From Streptomyces sp. GESEQ-35 (lineage in GTDB: Bacteria > Actinomycetota > Actinomycetes > Streptomycetales > Streptomycetaceae): 64,000 bases of DNA. Shown piece after piece: positions 1-8,770 of the stretch. The translations under genes were made by a program, and so were the position numbers. The stretch spans positions 186,001 through 250,000 of the forward strand of contig NZ_JAFFSX010000007.1 in the NCBI RefSeq assembly GCF_017948485.1, read 5' to 3'. Position 1 is the stretch's first letter; each line of letters begins with the position of its first letter. Below the pieces are notes generated by a model that was not told the DNA's origin, ran no database searches, and worked only from the letters and a program-made list of their open reading frames with translations.

Positions 1-113
1 GTGGGCAGGACGGCCCCAGCGACGAGGACACGCCCGAAGGCGACGAGACCGGAGCCGTACTGGACAACAAGGCCGTGGCGAACGGACAGAGCGGAAAGCA
101 GGCGCACTCATGA
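1..113 (+). CDS. 3' end of upstream gene, probably DISARM helicase DrmA (partial)
   Basis: The frame open from base 3 ends in TGA at 111-113. It encodes about 36 residues of an acidic, low-complexity C-terminus rich in Asp, Glu and Gly and ending K-Q-A-H-S. The stop overlaps the ATG of the next gene (ATGA), so the two genes are translationally coupled. In DISARM operons the gene directly before drmB is normally the large helicase drmA, and that is the only reason for this identification. No helicase motif is visible because the body of the gene lies outside the window. Confidence 0.5.
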   Translation, partial: GQDGPSDEDTPEGDETGAVLDNKAVANGQSGKQAHS

Positions 114-2020
114 TGGACAAGGCCCAGTACCGCCGCCGCGTTGGCTCCGTGCGCCCCAGCCACCTGATGTTCACAGGGGGTGTCGGAGCGTTGGTCGATC
201 TGCCGAACTTCGCCGTTCTCGTCCGAGGTATCGACGATTGGCAGTACGACTCCTTCGAATGGGCCGATCTGAAGGAACCGCGACTGCTACGGGCCGTCAA
301 TAGCCTGCTTGCCGATCAGTACGGGCCTCAGGTCACCCAACTTCGTCCGGCGCCCTGGATGGATGGAGCGGACACTGACCCCAACGGACCTGCGGCAAAA
401 GTGGGTGTGCCCGTCCTGCCGTTCCCGCAGTGGCTGCGCTGTACCGCGTGCAACGAACTGGGTGCGCTGGACTCGAAGGTCTTCAAGTTCGAGAACGCCC
501 AACCGCGCCGCCCGGACAAGGCCCGCTTCTTCCACGAGAACTGCACGACGAAGCGAAAAGGCAAGCGCCCGCTGGCCGTGGCGGCGCGCTTTGTACTCGT
601 GTGCCCGTCCGGGCATCTGGACGACTTCCCGTACACGACCTTCGTGCACCGCGGCGGCGAGTGCACGGCGGTCAGCCATCCCCGCCTGCAGATGCTCGAC
701 CACGGTGGCAACCAGGCTGCCAACGTGAAAATCAAGTGCGTGAACTGCGGCAAGGAACGGAACATCCGCGACGCAATGGGCTCCCGGGGGGAAGCAACCC
801 TGCCCAGTTGTCGTGGCCGTCACCCTCATCTGGCGACCTTCAGTCCAGGTGGCTGCGAGCAGCTTCCCAAGCCGCTGGTGATCGGTGCGTCCAATCAGTG
901 GTTTGCGCAGACGCTGAGCGTCCTGGCAGTCCCGCCCACCAGCGGTAGCGCATTGCAGGGCAAGATCGAGCAGCTTTGGGACACGCTTCAGAAGGTCACA
1001 GCGCCCGCCATGCTCGAACTGCTCTGGGATCTACCGCAGTTCAAACCGCTTCACCAATGGGAGCAAGCAGACGTATTCGAAGCCATCCAGACACAGCAGG
1101 CTGCCACTGAAGCAGGTTCGATCCCACAGCCGACGTCATATCCCGATCTCCTCACCCCGGAATGGGAGATCTTCACCAGCCCTGATACCCCAGAGCCCAC
1201 AGAAGACTTCACGCTCCGGGATGTCTCTGTCCCATCCGCCTTGACCGGCACGTTCTCGCATATTGTCCAAGCGGAACGGCTCAGGGAAGTCCGTGCCCTC
1301 GTCGGTTTCACCCGGCTCGACGCCCCCGATCCCGAAGACCCAGATCTGGTCACCCGTGCGCCCCTGTCCCGCAGCAGCACACCCGCCTGGGTTCCGGCCA
1401 GCGAGGTACGAGGAGAGGGCATCTTCCTGCGTATGCCCGAGTCGTTGGTGGCTGCCTGGGAACAACGAGTAGCCGGCTCCGCCGCCCTCGCGGCACACCG
1501 CGAGGCGTACGTCGAATTCCGCCGTAACCGTTACTCGGGACGTGTCCAGGGCAACGACAACCCTCTGCGCGGCTGGCCCGGAGCGCGGTACATCGCTCTG
1601 CACACTCTCTCCCACCTGCTGATCCGGGCCATCGCGTTGGAGTGCGGATACTCTTCGGCGAGTCTGTCGGAACGGATTTACTCCGGCCGGGATGAAGATC
1701 CGCGTACGGGCATCCTGATCTACACAGCCGTACCCGACGCCGAAGGCACTCTGGGCGGCTTGGTCTCGCTCGCTGAACCCAAGACGATCACTCGCATTGT
1801 GCGACGCGCCTTGGCTGACGCGGAGCGCTGCTCCTCCGATCCGCTCTGCGCAGAGCGACTTCCGCGTCCCCCGCACGAGGACTTCCTGCACGGTGCGGCC
1901 TGTCACGTCTGCCTCTTCGTGTCAGAGACCACGTGCGAGCGCGGCAACCGATTCCTGGACCGCCGGTTCATAGTGCCCATCGACGACCCGGACCTTGTTC
2001 TGTTGCAGGGAGCCAAGTGA
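110..2020 (+). CDS. drmB: DrmB, DUF1998-family DISARM protein
   Basis: A 636-residue protein of the DUF1998 family. With the helicase DrmA and the PLD protein DrmC it forms the core of DISARM, a restriction-like anti-phage system. Candidate metal ligands lie in the first third: C111-x2-C114, C145, C165-x3-H169 and C210-x2-C213. The C-terminal quarter is the DUF1998 core, with a helix around ALHTLSHLLIR followed by a second Cys cluster (C-H-V-C and later Cys) in the last 60 residues, typical of DrmB. The ATG at 110 overlaps the upstream stop. The stop overlaps the GTG of drmC (GTGA), so the three genes are one unit. Wobble positions are less GC-biased than in the mce genes, suggesting horizontal acquisition. 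Family call is confident; the DISARM assignment rests on the drmB-drmC pair. Confidence 0.85.
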   Translation: MMDKAQYRRRVGSVRPSHLMFTGGVGALVDLPNFAVLVRGIDDWQYDSFEWADLKEPRLLRAVNSLLADQYGPQVTQLRPAPWMDGADTDPNGPAAKVGVPVLPFPQWLRCTACNELGALDSKVFKFENAQPRRPDKARFFHENCTTKRKGKRPLAVAARFVLVCPSGHLDDFPYTTFVHRGGECTAVSHPRLQMLDHGGNQAANVKIKCVNCGKERNIRDAMGSRGEATLPSCRGRHPHLATFSPGGCEQLPKPLVIGASNQWFAQTLSVLAVPPTSGSALQGKIEQLWDTLQKVTAPAMLELLWDLPQFKPLHQWEQADVFEAIQTQQAATEAGSIPQPTSYPDLLTPEWEIFTSPDTPEPTEDFTLRDVSVPSALTGTFSHIVQAERLREVRALVGFTRLDAPDPEDPDLVTRAPLSRSSTPAWVPASEVRGEGIFLRMPESLVAAWEQRVAGSAALAAHREAYVEFRRNRYSGRVQGNDNPLRGWPGARYIALHTLSHLLIRAIALECGYSSASLSERIYSGRDEDPRTGILIYTAVPDAEGTLGGLVSLAEPKTITRIVRRALADAERCSSDPLCAERLPRPPHEDFLHGAACHVCLFVSETTCERGNRFLDRRFIVPIDDPDLVLLQGAK

Positions 2021-2778
2021 CCGGAGCGGCATTTGAGCGAGCTGCGGCCGATGCTCTGACGACAGTGGGAGCGGACGGTGTTCGTACTCTCGCCGAAGGC
2101 ATAGGGAAACAACGCCCGAGGGCCTCGGTCCTCTCCGCTCGCGCGTTCCCAGGATTTGCGGACGCGGCGACGGCCCTTCTGGAGGCGATAGAAGCCGACG
2201 GTGTGGCCTCGTCAGCGGCGGCCGCTTACCTGCACGGACTCGCTGCCGGGCACGCTCTGAGGGCCAAGGAGCAGGAGATCTCACTGGTTTGGAGTGGGCC
2301 GTCATCGCATCGGGTCCCTGTCAGGACGACAAGTCGAGCTTTGCTCCAGCTCGTCGAAGCAGCCCAGCAGGAGCTGCTGCTGATGACCTACTCGGCAACC
2401 CGCTATACGCCGCTTACGAATGCGTTGGATGCCGCTGTTGGCCGGGGGGTGCACATTGACGTCGTAGTCGAAACGTTGCAGGGCGCCGGCAGCGCTCTCT
2501 CCGGGACAGAACCTGCGTCTGCTTTTCTCGAGGTGCCAGGGCTGAGGGTCTGGCACTGGCCTCTCGGTAACAGGGCGGAACCGGGAGCCAAGACCCACGC
2601 CAAATTGGCGCTGGCTGACCGGCGGGTCTTGCTCACCACCAGCGCCAACTTCACACAGTCAGGAGTAGATCGGAACATTGAGGCTGGAGTGCTGATCACG
2701 GGAGGCTCGGTGCCCGCCCGTACCTCAGAACACATCCAGGAGCTACAGCGAACGGGTGTGCTGCAACGGTATTGGTGA
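2017..2778 (+). CDS. drmC: DrmC, phospholipase-D-like DISARM protein
   Basis: A 253-residue protein starting at GTG 2017, which overlaps the drmB stop by four bases. The frame is open further upstream inside drmB, but the coupled GTG is the credible start. The C-terminal half is a PLD fold with one HKD motif: H194-x-K196-x4-D201, followed by a Ser-Ala-Asn-Phe stretch as in PLD nucleases. A single HKD motif implies that two subunits would form the active site. The N-terminal half is an Ala-rich helical region typical of DrmC. In DISARM, DrmC is the least essential core component and its substrate is not settled. The methyltransferase and any class-specific genes would lie upstream of the window. 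Confidence 0.85.
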   Translation: MTGAAFERAAADALTTVGADGVRTLAEGIGKQRPRASVLSARAFPGFADAATALLEAIEADGVASSAAAAYLHGLAAGHALRAKEQEISLVWSGPSSHRVPVRTTSRALLQLVEAAQQELLLMTYSATRYTPLTNALDAAVGRGVHIDVVVETLQGAGSALSGTEPASAFLEVPGLRVWHWPLGNRAEPGAKTHAKLALADRRVLLTTSANFTQSGVDRNIEAGVLITGGSVPARTSEHIQELQRTGVLQRYW

Positions 2779-3154
2779 CCGGCCCCTTCCCGCCTGCCAG
2801 AACCTGTTGTGTGGAGGGGGGCGAACCCCTCGTGCCGGGACTGCCGCGAGAAGATCAACGCCATGTGAGGGCCGAGCCGGAGGCAGAAGGGCTCCAACGG
2901 GCCACTATGGTCAGGTCCTTGGACACCGTGGGGCTCCTCTCACGTCTCGGCGAAGCGGATCGCGTACCGGCTGATTTTCACTCCCGTCGCCCGCTCGACG
3001 AGAGCTCACGGCTATCCAACGTCGCGGGAGCCGTCACGCGGCGCTCAACGCTGTTCCCACCATCGCCGCCGAGACGCGAGTGAAAGGCCGGTATCCCCAG
3101 CCCATCGCCGAACCCGGCCAGGGCGCCGCGCGCCTCCGATGCCCGAACCGTCCG
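2779..3154. other. Gene-free stretch after the DISARM operon
   Basis: No convincing gene in 376 bases. Short frames exist but lack a ribosome binding site and family features. From 2779, in the drmC frame after its stop, a short open stretch ends S-C-R-D-C-R-E-K-I-N-A-M before TGA near 2865; the CxxC could be the remnant of a zinc-finger or HNH-like gene, but it has no start codon. I see no clear terminator, integrase or attachment repeat. Confidence 0.4.
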
Positions 3155-3583
3155 TCAGTTCCGCCGCCCCCGTGCCAACGCCACCCCCGCCACAACCCCC
3201 GTCACAACCCCCGTCACCACAGCCGTAACAACAAGAACCACCAACCACGAAGCCCAGTAATCCCGAGGCAGCACCGTCGGATTCGCCGGATTCCCCGGCC
3301 GAAGCAGCAACGGCAAGGCCAGCAGAGTCAGGCACCCCCCAGTCAGCAACCCACCCCGCAGCACCGGCCGTAGCCGTGACCGCCCGATGAGCAGGCCCAA
3401 GAGCAGCACGGCCGGTACCAGGAGGCCGTCATGCAGTACCACCGCCCCGCCCAGCCACACCGCCAGATCCCATACGTCAGTCAGGTCGGGGTGAGTCCGT
3501 ATGACGAACTCCCGGATGCCGAAACCCGCGGCCGCCAGGCCGGGCGCCGCAAGTAGCAGACGTACGACCGTCGTTCTCGTCAC
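3155..3583 (-). CDS. Small multi-pass membrane protein
   Basis: A 142-residue hydrophobic protein that I do not recognise. Four membrane segments are plausible: the N-terminal V-R-L-L-L-A-A-P stretch, one around residues 40-60, one around 70-90, and one at the C-terminus made of V-V-T-G-V-V-type repeats. It ends in a basic tail. The GTG at 3583 overlaps the stop of the molybdopterin oxidoreductase by four bases, so it is coupled to that gene and may serve it, for example as a membrane partner. The frame stays open upstream through the whole neighbouring gene on the same strand, but that part is out-of-frame shadow, not a fusion. Confidence 0.7.
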   Translation of the reverse strand: MTRTTVVRLLLAAPGLAAAGFGIREFVIRTHPDLTDVWDLAVWLGGAVVLHDGLLVPAVLLLGLLIGRSRLRPVLRGGLLTGGCLTLLALPLLLRPGNPANPTVLPRDYWASWLVVLVVTAVVTGVVTGVVAGVALARGRRN

Positions 3584-4716
3584 GCGAGCACCTCCAGCCT
3601 CGTAACCCACTTGGTCTGCACGACGCCAGGCCGGTTCGGGGCGATGATGCGGGCCGGGTAGCCGTGGTCCGGGGCGAGGGTGGCGCCGTTGAGGCGGAGG
3701 GCGAGGAGGGTTAGGTCGTCTCGGGTGTAGGGGTGGTCCATTTCGGTCACTCCGTAGCCTCCTCGGCGTTGTAGGGAGACGATGCGTAGGCGGGCGCCGT
3801 CGGGGAGGCCGGCTCGGGCCAGGAGGTCCTTGATGCGTACGCCCTCCCAGTGGGCGGACTTGGACCAGCCCTCGACGCAGGCGATGGGGAGTTCGACTCG
3901 GTGTTGCGGCATCGCGCGCAACTCGTCCAGCGTCAGCTCGTAAGGGGTGGGTCCTTCCACCCGTAGCCGCCAGTCCCGTACTGCCTCCTCCGTGACTCCC
4001 GCCGACCTCGCCGTTCGGTTCACCGGGAGTCCCTGCGGGCCCACGTCCGGGTCTCTCGGGGCCAGTAGTGCCAGGTCCTTCAACGGAGTTATCGACTGGC
4101 CCGCCGTGAAGAGCGTTACGGCGCCTACCGCTGTGCCTATGCCCAGCAGCAGGGAGCGTCGGTCGACCTCGTCGCGCAGTTCCGGCTGGGGCGGCTCTGC
4201 TCGTCTGCGGCGCCAATTCGCCGCAATCACAGGGGCCTTCACCGCCAGGTGCAGCAGCAGCGAGCCGATGATGACCCACGCCAGCGCCCAGTGCACCTCG
4301 CGGAAGGAGAACGGCCACGCGTACCACTGGATCGTGTTGAGCAGGCCCATGAACAGTTCGAGGAGGGTGGCTGAGACCAGGACGGCTATGGACAGGCGTT
4401 CCAAGGCGTGGGCGATCGAGCGGACAGGGGGCCATTCGAAGACGTGGGGGTAGACCGTCCATAGCTTGACCAGGAGGAGTGGTACCGCTGCTATGCCGCT
4501 GATCACGTGTAGGCCTTGTGTGACGCGGTAGCCCCACGCGGGGCGGGTGGGCAGGTGTGGGGAGAGCCAGGTGGGCGGCTCCTGGAGGTAGTGGCTGATC
4601 ACGCCGGACAGGAAACAGACCAGGATCGTTAGACCCAGGAGGCGGCCGACCACGGTTGCCGTGCGTGGGTCGTGCAGTCTGCCTCGGAAGCGGGGGAGTA
4701 GGGCGGGTGCGGGCAT
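3580..4716 (-). CDS. Molybdopterin-dependent oxidoreductase fused to a cytochrome b domain
   Basis: A 378-residue protein. The N-terminal 165 residues form a four-helix membrane domain with regularly placed His (H42, H70, H91, H103, H142, H156), as in b-type cytochromes. After a second hydrophobic segment beginning D-R-R-S-L-L (about 185-205) comes a sulfite-oxidase-type molybdopterin domain with the Mo-ligand Cys in P-I-A-C280-V-E-G-W. The domain ends with a conserved basic, Trp-containing strand. It probably moves electrons between a periplasmic substrate (sulfite or a sulfoxide) and the membrane; direction and substrate cannot be read from sequence. The ATG at 4716 is the only good start. 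It forms an operon with the small membrane protein behind it. Confidence 0.85.
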   Translation of the reverse strand: MPAPALLPRFRGRLHDPRTATVVGRLLGLTILVCFLSGVISHYLQEPPTWLSPHLPTRPAWGYRVTQGLHVISGIAAVPLLLVKLWTVYPHVFEWPPVRSIAHALERLSIAVLVSATLLELFMGLLNTIQWYAWPFSFREVHWALAWVIIGSLLLHLAVKAPVIAANWRRRRAEPPQPELRDEVDRRSLLLGIGTAVGAVTLFTAGQSITPLKDLALLAPRDPDVGPQGLPVNRTARSAGVTEEAVRDWRLRVEGPTPYELTLDELRAMPQHRVELPIACVEGWSKSAHWEGVRIKDLLARAGLPDGARLRIVSLQRRGGYGVTEMDHPYTRDDLTLLALRLNGATLAPDHGYPARIIAPNRPGVVQTKWVTRLEVLA

Positions 4717-4940
4717 GGTGCCATTGCACGTGTGCGGGACCGCCGAGGGGAATCAAATCCGTCTTACGGAACTCTGACGCACCCCGGCCTGCATCGAAGG
4801 ATGTCCGCGACCCGGACGGTTACCGTCGCCGCGCGCGGCAGCTTCAGTACGCCGGTCCTGGACGGATGGCCGTCGCCCTGGGGGCCGCGCGGACCTCGGG
4901 GGTCAGACCCCGGCGTTCAACCCCACTCGTCTGCCGGTCT

Positions 4941-5696
4941 TCAGAGGGCATCCACCCCGCTCACCTTCCAGCCCTCGCCCGCCCGGGCCATCGTCATCCG
5001 CACCCGGTTCAGATCCACCCGCGACCCCGACACCTGCGTGCTCTCGGTGACCTGGTTGACGAAGAGCAGGACCACGACCTCGTCCGGGGAGGCCGATACG
5101 ACCGAAGTCGCCGGGGATCTGCCGGAGGCAGGGGAGGCGATCGTCGCCTTCACCACGCCGCGGTACTTCTTGGCAGTCGGTCCGACCACGGTCCTCGTGG
5201 TCTTGCCGTACTCGTCGCGGAAGCTGCCGGTCAGGTGGGTGCGGGCCTTCGTGAAGTCGCGGTCCAGGTGGCGGTAGTCGTACGACAGCACGACCGGCGC
5301 TGCCTTTTGCGCTGCTGTGACCGCCTCGCTCCGTGCGCTGTCCGTGCGTCGGCCGTCCCAGTACTGGCGGCCCAGTACGGCGGCCGCGACCAGGGCGGCG
5401 AGGAGCAGGGCGCCCAAGGCCAGGGTGAGCAGTCTCCGGGTTCGGGGTGCGCCCCGGTCCTTCTGCTCCGGCGGGGCGTCCTCGTTGAACTGCTCCGGCG
5501 ACGGCTCGGGCGGGTCCTCCCAGCCGTTCTTCGGGGCATCGATCAGAACCGTGCGGCCCGCAAGTGGTTGCGAGGTCTCCTCGTCTGCGGCCGCCGCGGA
5601 GCGGACGCCGCGCTCCGCGCGCTTGGTTGCCGCGCGGGCGGCCGCCGTCATGGTGCGCCGGGTGCCGGGGGTGCGGCCGGTGGTCGTCTTCGCCAT
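4941..5696 (-). CDS. Mce-associated membrane protein (Mas), second
   Basis: A 251-residue protein. The first 90 residues are a charged cytoplasmic region with many Ala, Arg and Thr followed by an acidic stretch. One membrane helix follows (about residues 88-108), then an external domain of about 140 residues carrying the S-Y-D-Y-R-H-L-D-R-D signature of actinobacterial Mce-associated proteins. An ATG lies 15 bases upstream (5711), but the AGGAGT just inside it is correctly spaced (7 nt) to serve the ATG at 5696, so 5696 is chosen. It is the last gene of the mce operon, 28 bases after the first Mas gene. Such proteins are thought to stabilise the Mce complex. Confidence 0.85.
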   Translation of the reverse strand: MAKTTTGRTPGTRRTMTAAARAATKRAERGVRSAAAADEETSQPLAGRTVLIDAPKNGWEDPPEPSPEQFNEDAPPEQKDRGAPRTRRLLTLALGALLLAALVAAAVLGRQYWDGRRTDSARSEAVTAAQKAAPVVLSYDYRHLDRDFTKARTHLTGSFRDEYGKTTRTVVGPTAKKYRGVVKATIASPASGRSPATSVVSASPDEVVVLLFVNQVTESTQVSGSRVDLNRVRMTMARAGEGWKVSGVDAL

Positions 5697-5724
5697 GGTC
5701 GTACTCCTCATTCATGTCACCTGG

Positions 5725-6216
5725 TCAGCCGACGAACTCGACGTCGGACGTCAGCCAGCGGCCGTCCCGGTGCACCAGGTCGAGCTGCAGGCGGTAGGTG
5801 CGTGCCTCCCCCTTGGGCACTGCGGTGTTGGTCACCTTGCTGTCGGCCACCACCAGGACGCGGGCCGAGTTCTCGTCGGAGCGGACGATGCCCGCTTCGA
5901 GGACCTGGCCCTCGGAGACCGACTTGTTCTGGGCGACCAACTGCGTCAGCTCGTCCGTCTGTGCCGCGAACTGTTTCTTGAAGTCACCGGTGGCGCCCGC
6001 CAGTACATTCGCGCTGTCCCGGTCGTAGTGCCGGTAGTCCAGGGATGTGAAGTTCAGGGCCGACTGGCGGGCCGCGGCCAGGATGTCCTGGCGGTGCTGG
6101 TTCGCCTCGCGGTGCTTGTAGAGGCCTAGGGCCAGCCAGATCGTCAGGGTGGTCGTGACGACCGTCGCCACAATCAGTCCCAAGGACAGGGCCCTTCCGG
6201 ACAGTGCCTTGCTCAT
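5725..6216 (-). CDS. Mce-associated membrane protein (Mas), first
   Basis: A 163-residue protein with an N-terminal membrane helix (about residues 10-32) and an external domain with the L-D-Y-R-H-Y-D-R-D motif, closely similar in layout to the next gene. An ATG at 6246 would overlap mceF by 34 bases, but the ATG at 6216 makes the exact ATGA overlap used throughout this operon, so it is preferred. The role is probably accessory to the MceA-F assembly. The pair looks like an old duplication. Confidence 0.85.
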   Translation of the reverse strand: MSKALSGRALSLGLIVATVVTTTLTIWLALGLYKHREANQHRQDILAAARQSALNFTSLDYRHYDRDSANVLAGATGDFKKQFAAQTDELTQLVAQNKSVSEGQVLEAGIVRSDENSARVLVVADSKVTNTAVPKGEARTYRLQLDLVHRDGRWLTSDVEFVG

Positions 6217-7451
6217 GCCATCGGTCCGACCAGCAGCCATTGCCATGACTCCCCTCCGAATAGTGCCTGTTGGCCGCCCGTCGAGCCGATCTCGACGGGC
6301 CTTCCGTCCGGGCCGGTGGCGGTTCCGGTCTCCGGGTCGTACGGGGAGACGTACGGCGCGTTCTGCGCGCCCCGCACCGACGTCTCGCTGCCGCGCGGGG
6401 TAGTGCAGCGTGCGTCGCTGTTCGCCTCGCGCGTGCTGGTGTCCTCGGGGTCGCGTCGCGCCGTGCCGTAGCCCTGGGTGCAGGCCGGTGGGTCGTCGGC
6501 GTTGATCACCAGGCCGAAGTGGGTCGTGCCGTCGCCCGGTACGACCGTGTAGCTGCCCGCCACCATCACCGGGAAGGTGACCAGGGCCTGCTCTACGCCG
6601 GGCAGCCTCGCCAGCGTCACCTGGCCGCCGCTGATCAGGTTCGCCAGCAGGACCGACAGCCTCGGCGACACCGACTTCAACAGCGAGTTCACCTCCTGCG
6701 CCGCCGGTCTCGCGTTGCCGATCAGCTTGCGCAGGTCCCCGTCGCTCGCCTTCAACTGGGCCGAGAGGGCTGCGAGATCGCTTGCGAACGACTTGATCGA
6801 CGAGCCCTGATCCGCCTGTGTCTTCAGGACCTTCCTTGAGTCCTCGATCAGCGCGATCGTCTCCGGCAGCGTCTCCGACGCCGACTCGATCAGCTCATTG
6901 CCCGAATCCACCAGGCGATTCAGGTTCGGGCCGGTTCCGGCGAATGCCTTGCCCAACTCGTCGACCGTTACTCGTAGATCGTCCTTGCCGACCGAGTTCA
7001 CCAGGCGGTCCAGGCTGAGGACCAGGTCCGTCGTCGGCAGCGGCACGCGGGTGCTCGTGCGTGGGATCCTGCTGCCGTCCAGCAAGTACGGGCCGTGGGG
7101 CGAGCGGGGTTGCAGGTCTACGTACTGCTCGCCCACCGCCGAGCGGTTCGCCACCACGGCGAGGGTGTTCGCCGGGATGCGCGGTGCCCCGTCCTCGATG
7201 TCCAGGGCGACCGAGACGCCGTCGGACCCCGTCAGGTGCAGCGCGCCCACCCTCCCCACCGGCACCCCGCGATACGTCACCTCGGCGCCGGGGAAGATGC
7301 CCCCGGAGTCGGCGAAGTCCGCCCGGACCGTGTAGCCGCGGTCCAGGACCTCGTCCACCAATCCCGTGTACTCGGCGCCGACGTACGACACCCCTACGGC
7401 GGTGATGGTGGCGAAGGCGAGCAACTGGGCCTTGACCGTACGTGTGATCAC
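6213..7451 (-). CDS. mceF: MceF, Mce-family substrate-binding subunit
   Basis: A 412-residue Mce protein: an N-terminal membrane helix, then the MCE domain (about residues 35-115, including G-V-P-V-G-R-V), then a long helical region with heptad-like spacing that would form part of the lipid-conducting tunnel, and a C-terminal Cys-containing variable tail. It is sixth of six Mce subunits, which by homology form a hexamer bridging the cell envelope. GTG at 7451 overlaps the mceE stop (GTGA). A longer frame upstream is shadow inside mceE. Confidence 0.9.
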   Translation of the reverse strand: MITRTVKAQLLAFATITAVGVSYVGAEYTGLVDEVLDRGYTVRADFADSGGIFPGAEVTYRGVPVGRVGALHLTGSDGVSVALDIEDGAPRIPANTLAVVANRSAVGEQYVDLQPRSPHGPYLLDGSRIPRTSTRVPLPTTDLVLSLDRLVNSVGKDDLRVTVDELGKAFAGTGPNLNRLVDSGNELIESASETLPETIALIEDSRKVLKTQADQGSSIKSFASDLAALSAQLKASDGDLRKLIGNARPAAQEVNSLLKSVSPRLSVLLANLISGGQVTLARLPGVEQALVTFPVMVAGSYTVVPGDGTTHFGLVINADDPPACTQGYGTARRDPEDTSTREANSDARCTTPRGSETSVRGAQNAPYVSPYDPETGTATGPDGRPVEIGSTGGQQALFGGESWQWLLVGPMA

Positions 7452-8770
7452 GGCTGGACCCCCTTCAGCATCAACTCGGCGAGGCCGAGGTCGATGCCCT
7501 CGGGCCAGTCGCCCCGGGCGCCGTATCTGCCGTATCTGCCGTAGCTGCTGGTGCACACCGGCGGGCACAACGCGTCACCGCCACCGCCACCGCCACCGCC
7601 CGACGGCGCCGACGGCGACGGCACGCTCGGCAAGGCGGTGGGTGTGGGGACGCCCGGTACTTCCGGCACTTCCGGGAGTTCCGGTACGTCCGGCAGGCCG
7701 GGGGCCCCGGGGACCTCGGGGAGATCGGGCCCCTGCGTGTCCCCCTCGCCGCCCCCACCGCCCGGCTCGTCCGTCAAGTTGCCGTAGATCCCCGCCAGGT
7801 CGAGGTCAGCCGTGATGTGGAGGTTGACGTAGTCGCCCTTGATGGCGTCCACCACGTTGCGCGGGAACGGGTAAGTGGTCAGCAATTCCAGGGAGTTGGG
7901 CAGATCCGCGCCCGCCTCGTTGAGCTGTTGCAGGATCGGGCGCAGCTGCTTCAGGTTGGCGACCGTGTCGTCGTGCGAGGCGTTGACCACCTTGGTGCCC
8001 GTCTCGCCGAGCTTCGACAACGCGGTGAGCATGCGCGTCAGGTCCCGGCGCTGGTCGGCCAGGACCTTCAGGGCCGGCGGCATCGCGTCGACGGCCTCGG
8101 CGATGGTTTCCTTCTCCTTGCCGAGTCGCTTGGCTAGGCGGTCCACGGCGTTCAGCGCCCGGATGATGTCGCCCTTCTGCTCGTCCAAGCCACCCAGGAA
8201 CGTGTCCAGTTCCTTCAGCAGCGACTTGACCCGGTTCTCCCGTCCCTCCAGCGCCCTGTTCAGCTCCACGGTGATCGTCTTGAGCTGGGCCACTCCGCCG
8301 CCGTTGAGCAGCGCGGACAGGGCGGACAGCACCTCCTCGATCTCCGGGTTGCGGCCGCTGCGGGAGAGGGGGATCACATCGCCGTCGCCGAGGCGTCCGA
8401 CCGGTGCGGTGCCCGGCGGCTTGGACAGCGCCACGTACTTCTCGCCGAGCATGCTCGTCTGGCGTAGTTCCGCGATCGAGTTGCTGGGCAGCCTCACCGA
8501 GTCGGCCACCCGCAGCCGTACGCGCGCGTGCCAGCCATCCAACTCCACCTTCTCGACCGCGCCTACCGTCACGTTGTTGACCTTCACCGCCGACTGCGGC
8601 ACCAGGTCGAGGACGTCACGGAACTCGACGGTGACGTGGTACGCGTGGCCGTCCGAGGCAGCTCCGCCGGGCAGTTGGACGTCGTACCAGCCGTTGAACT
8701 CGCAGCCGGACAGAAGCAGTGAGCCGACGGCCGTCCACGCCGCCACCCCGCCCTTGCGCTGCACGCTCAT
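7448..8770 (-). CDS. mceE: MceE, Mce-family lipoprotein subunit with Pro-rich tail
   Basis: A 440-residue lipoprotein: signal peptide with lipobox L-L-S-G-C23, then the MCE domain (about 40-125) and long helical stretches. It is the fifth subunit, the position that is normally a lipoprotein (LprK-like) in mycobacterial mce operons. Unusual: after the helical region there is a tail of repeated P-E-V-P, P-D-V-P and P-G-V-P units (DNA about 7630-7735), then a Gly run, a C-P-P-V-C motif and two G-R-Y units. The same type of repeat ends the neighbouring sigma factor (16065-17075). ATG 8770 makes an ATGA overlap with mceD. Confidence 0.9.
   Translation of the reverse strand: MSVQRKGGVAAWTAVGSLLLSGCEFNGWYDVQLPGGAASDGHAYHVTVEFRDVLDLVPQSAVKVNNVTVGAVEKVELDGWHARVRLRVADSVRLPSNSIAELRQTSMLGEKYVALSKPPGTAPVGRLGDGDVIPLSRSGRNPEIEEVLSALSALLNGGGVAQLKTITVELNRALEGRENRVKSLLKELDTFLGGLDEQKGDIIRALNAVDRLAKRLGKEKETIAEAVDAMPPALKVLADQRRDLTRMLTALSKLGETGTKVVNASHDDTVANLKQLRPILQQLNEAGADLPNSLELLTTYPFPRNVVDAIKGDYVNLHITADLDLAGIYGNLTDEPGGGGGEGDTQGPDLPEVPGAPGLPDVPELPEVPEVPGVPTPTALPSVPSPSAPSGGGGGGGGDALCPPVCTSSYGRYGRYGARGDWPEGIDLGLAELMLKGVQP

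Noticed and set aside
3165..3240. Tandem CAACCCCCGTCA-like repeat
   Set aside because: It encodes the V-V-T-G-V-V repeats of a membrane helix in the small membrane protein, so it is explained by coding.
3155..4756. 533-codon minus-strand frame suggesting a fusion with the membrane protein
   Set aside because: The first 390 codons are shadow of the molybdopterin oxidoreductase; the real gene starts at GTG 3583.
4890..4925. Possible terminator after the mce operon (CGGGG/CCCCG)
   Set aside because: The stem is only five bases with no T-run; too weak to call.
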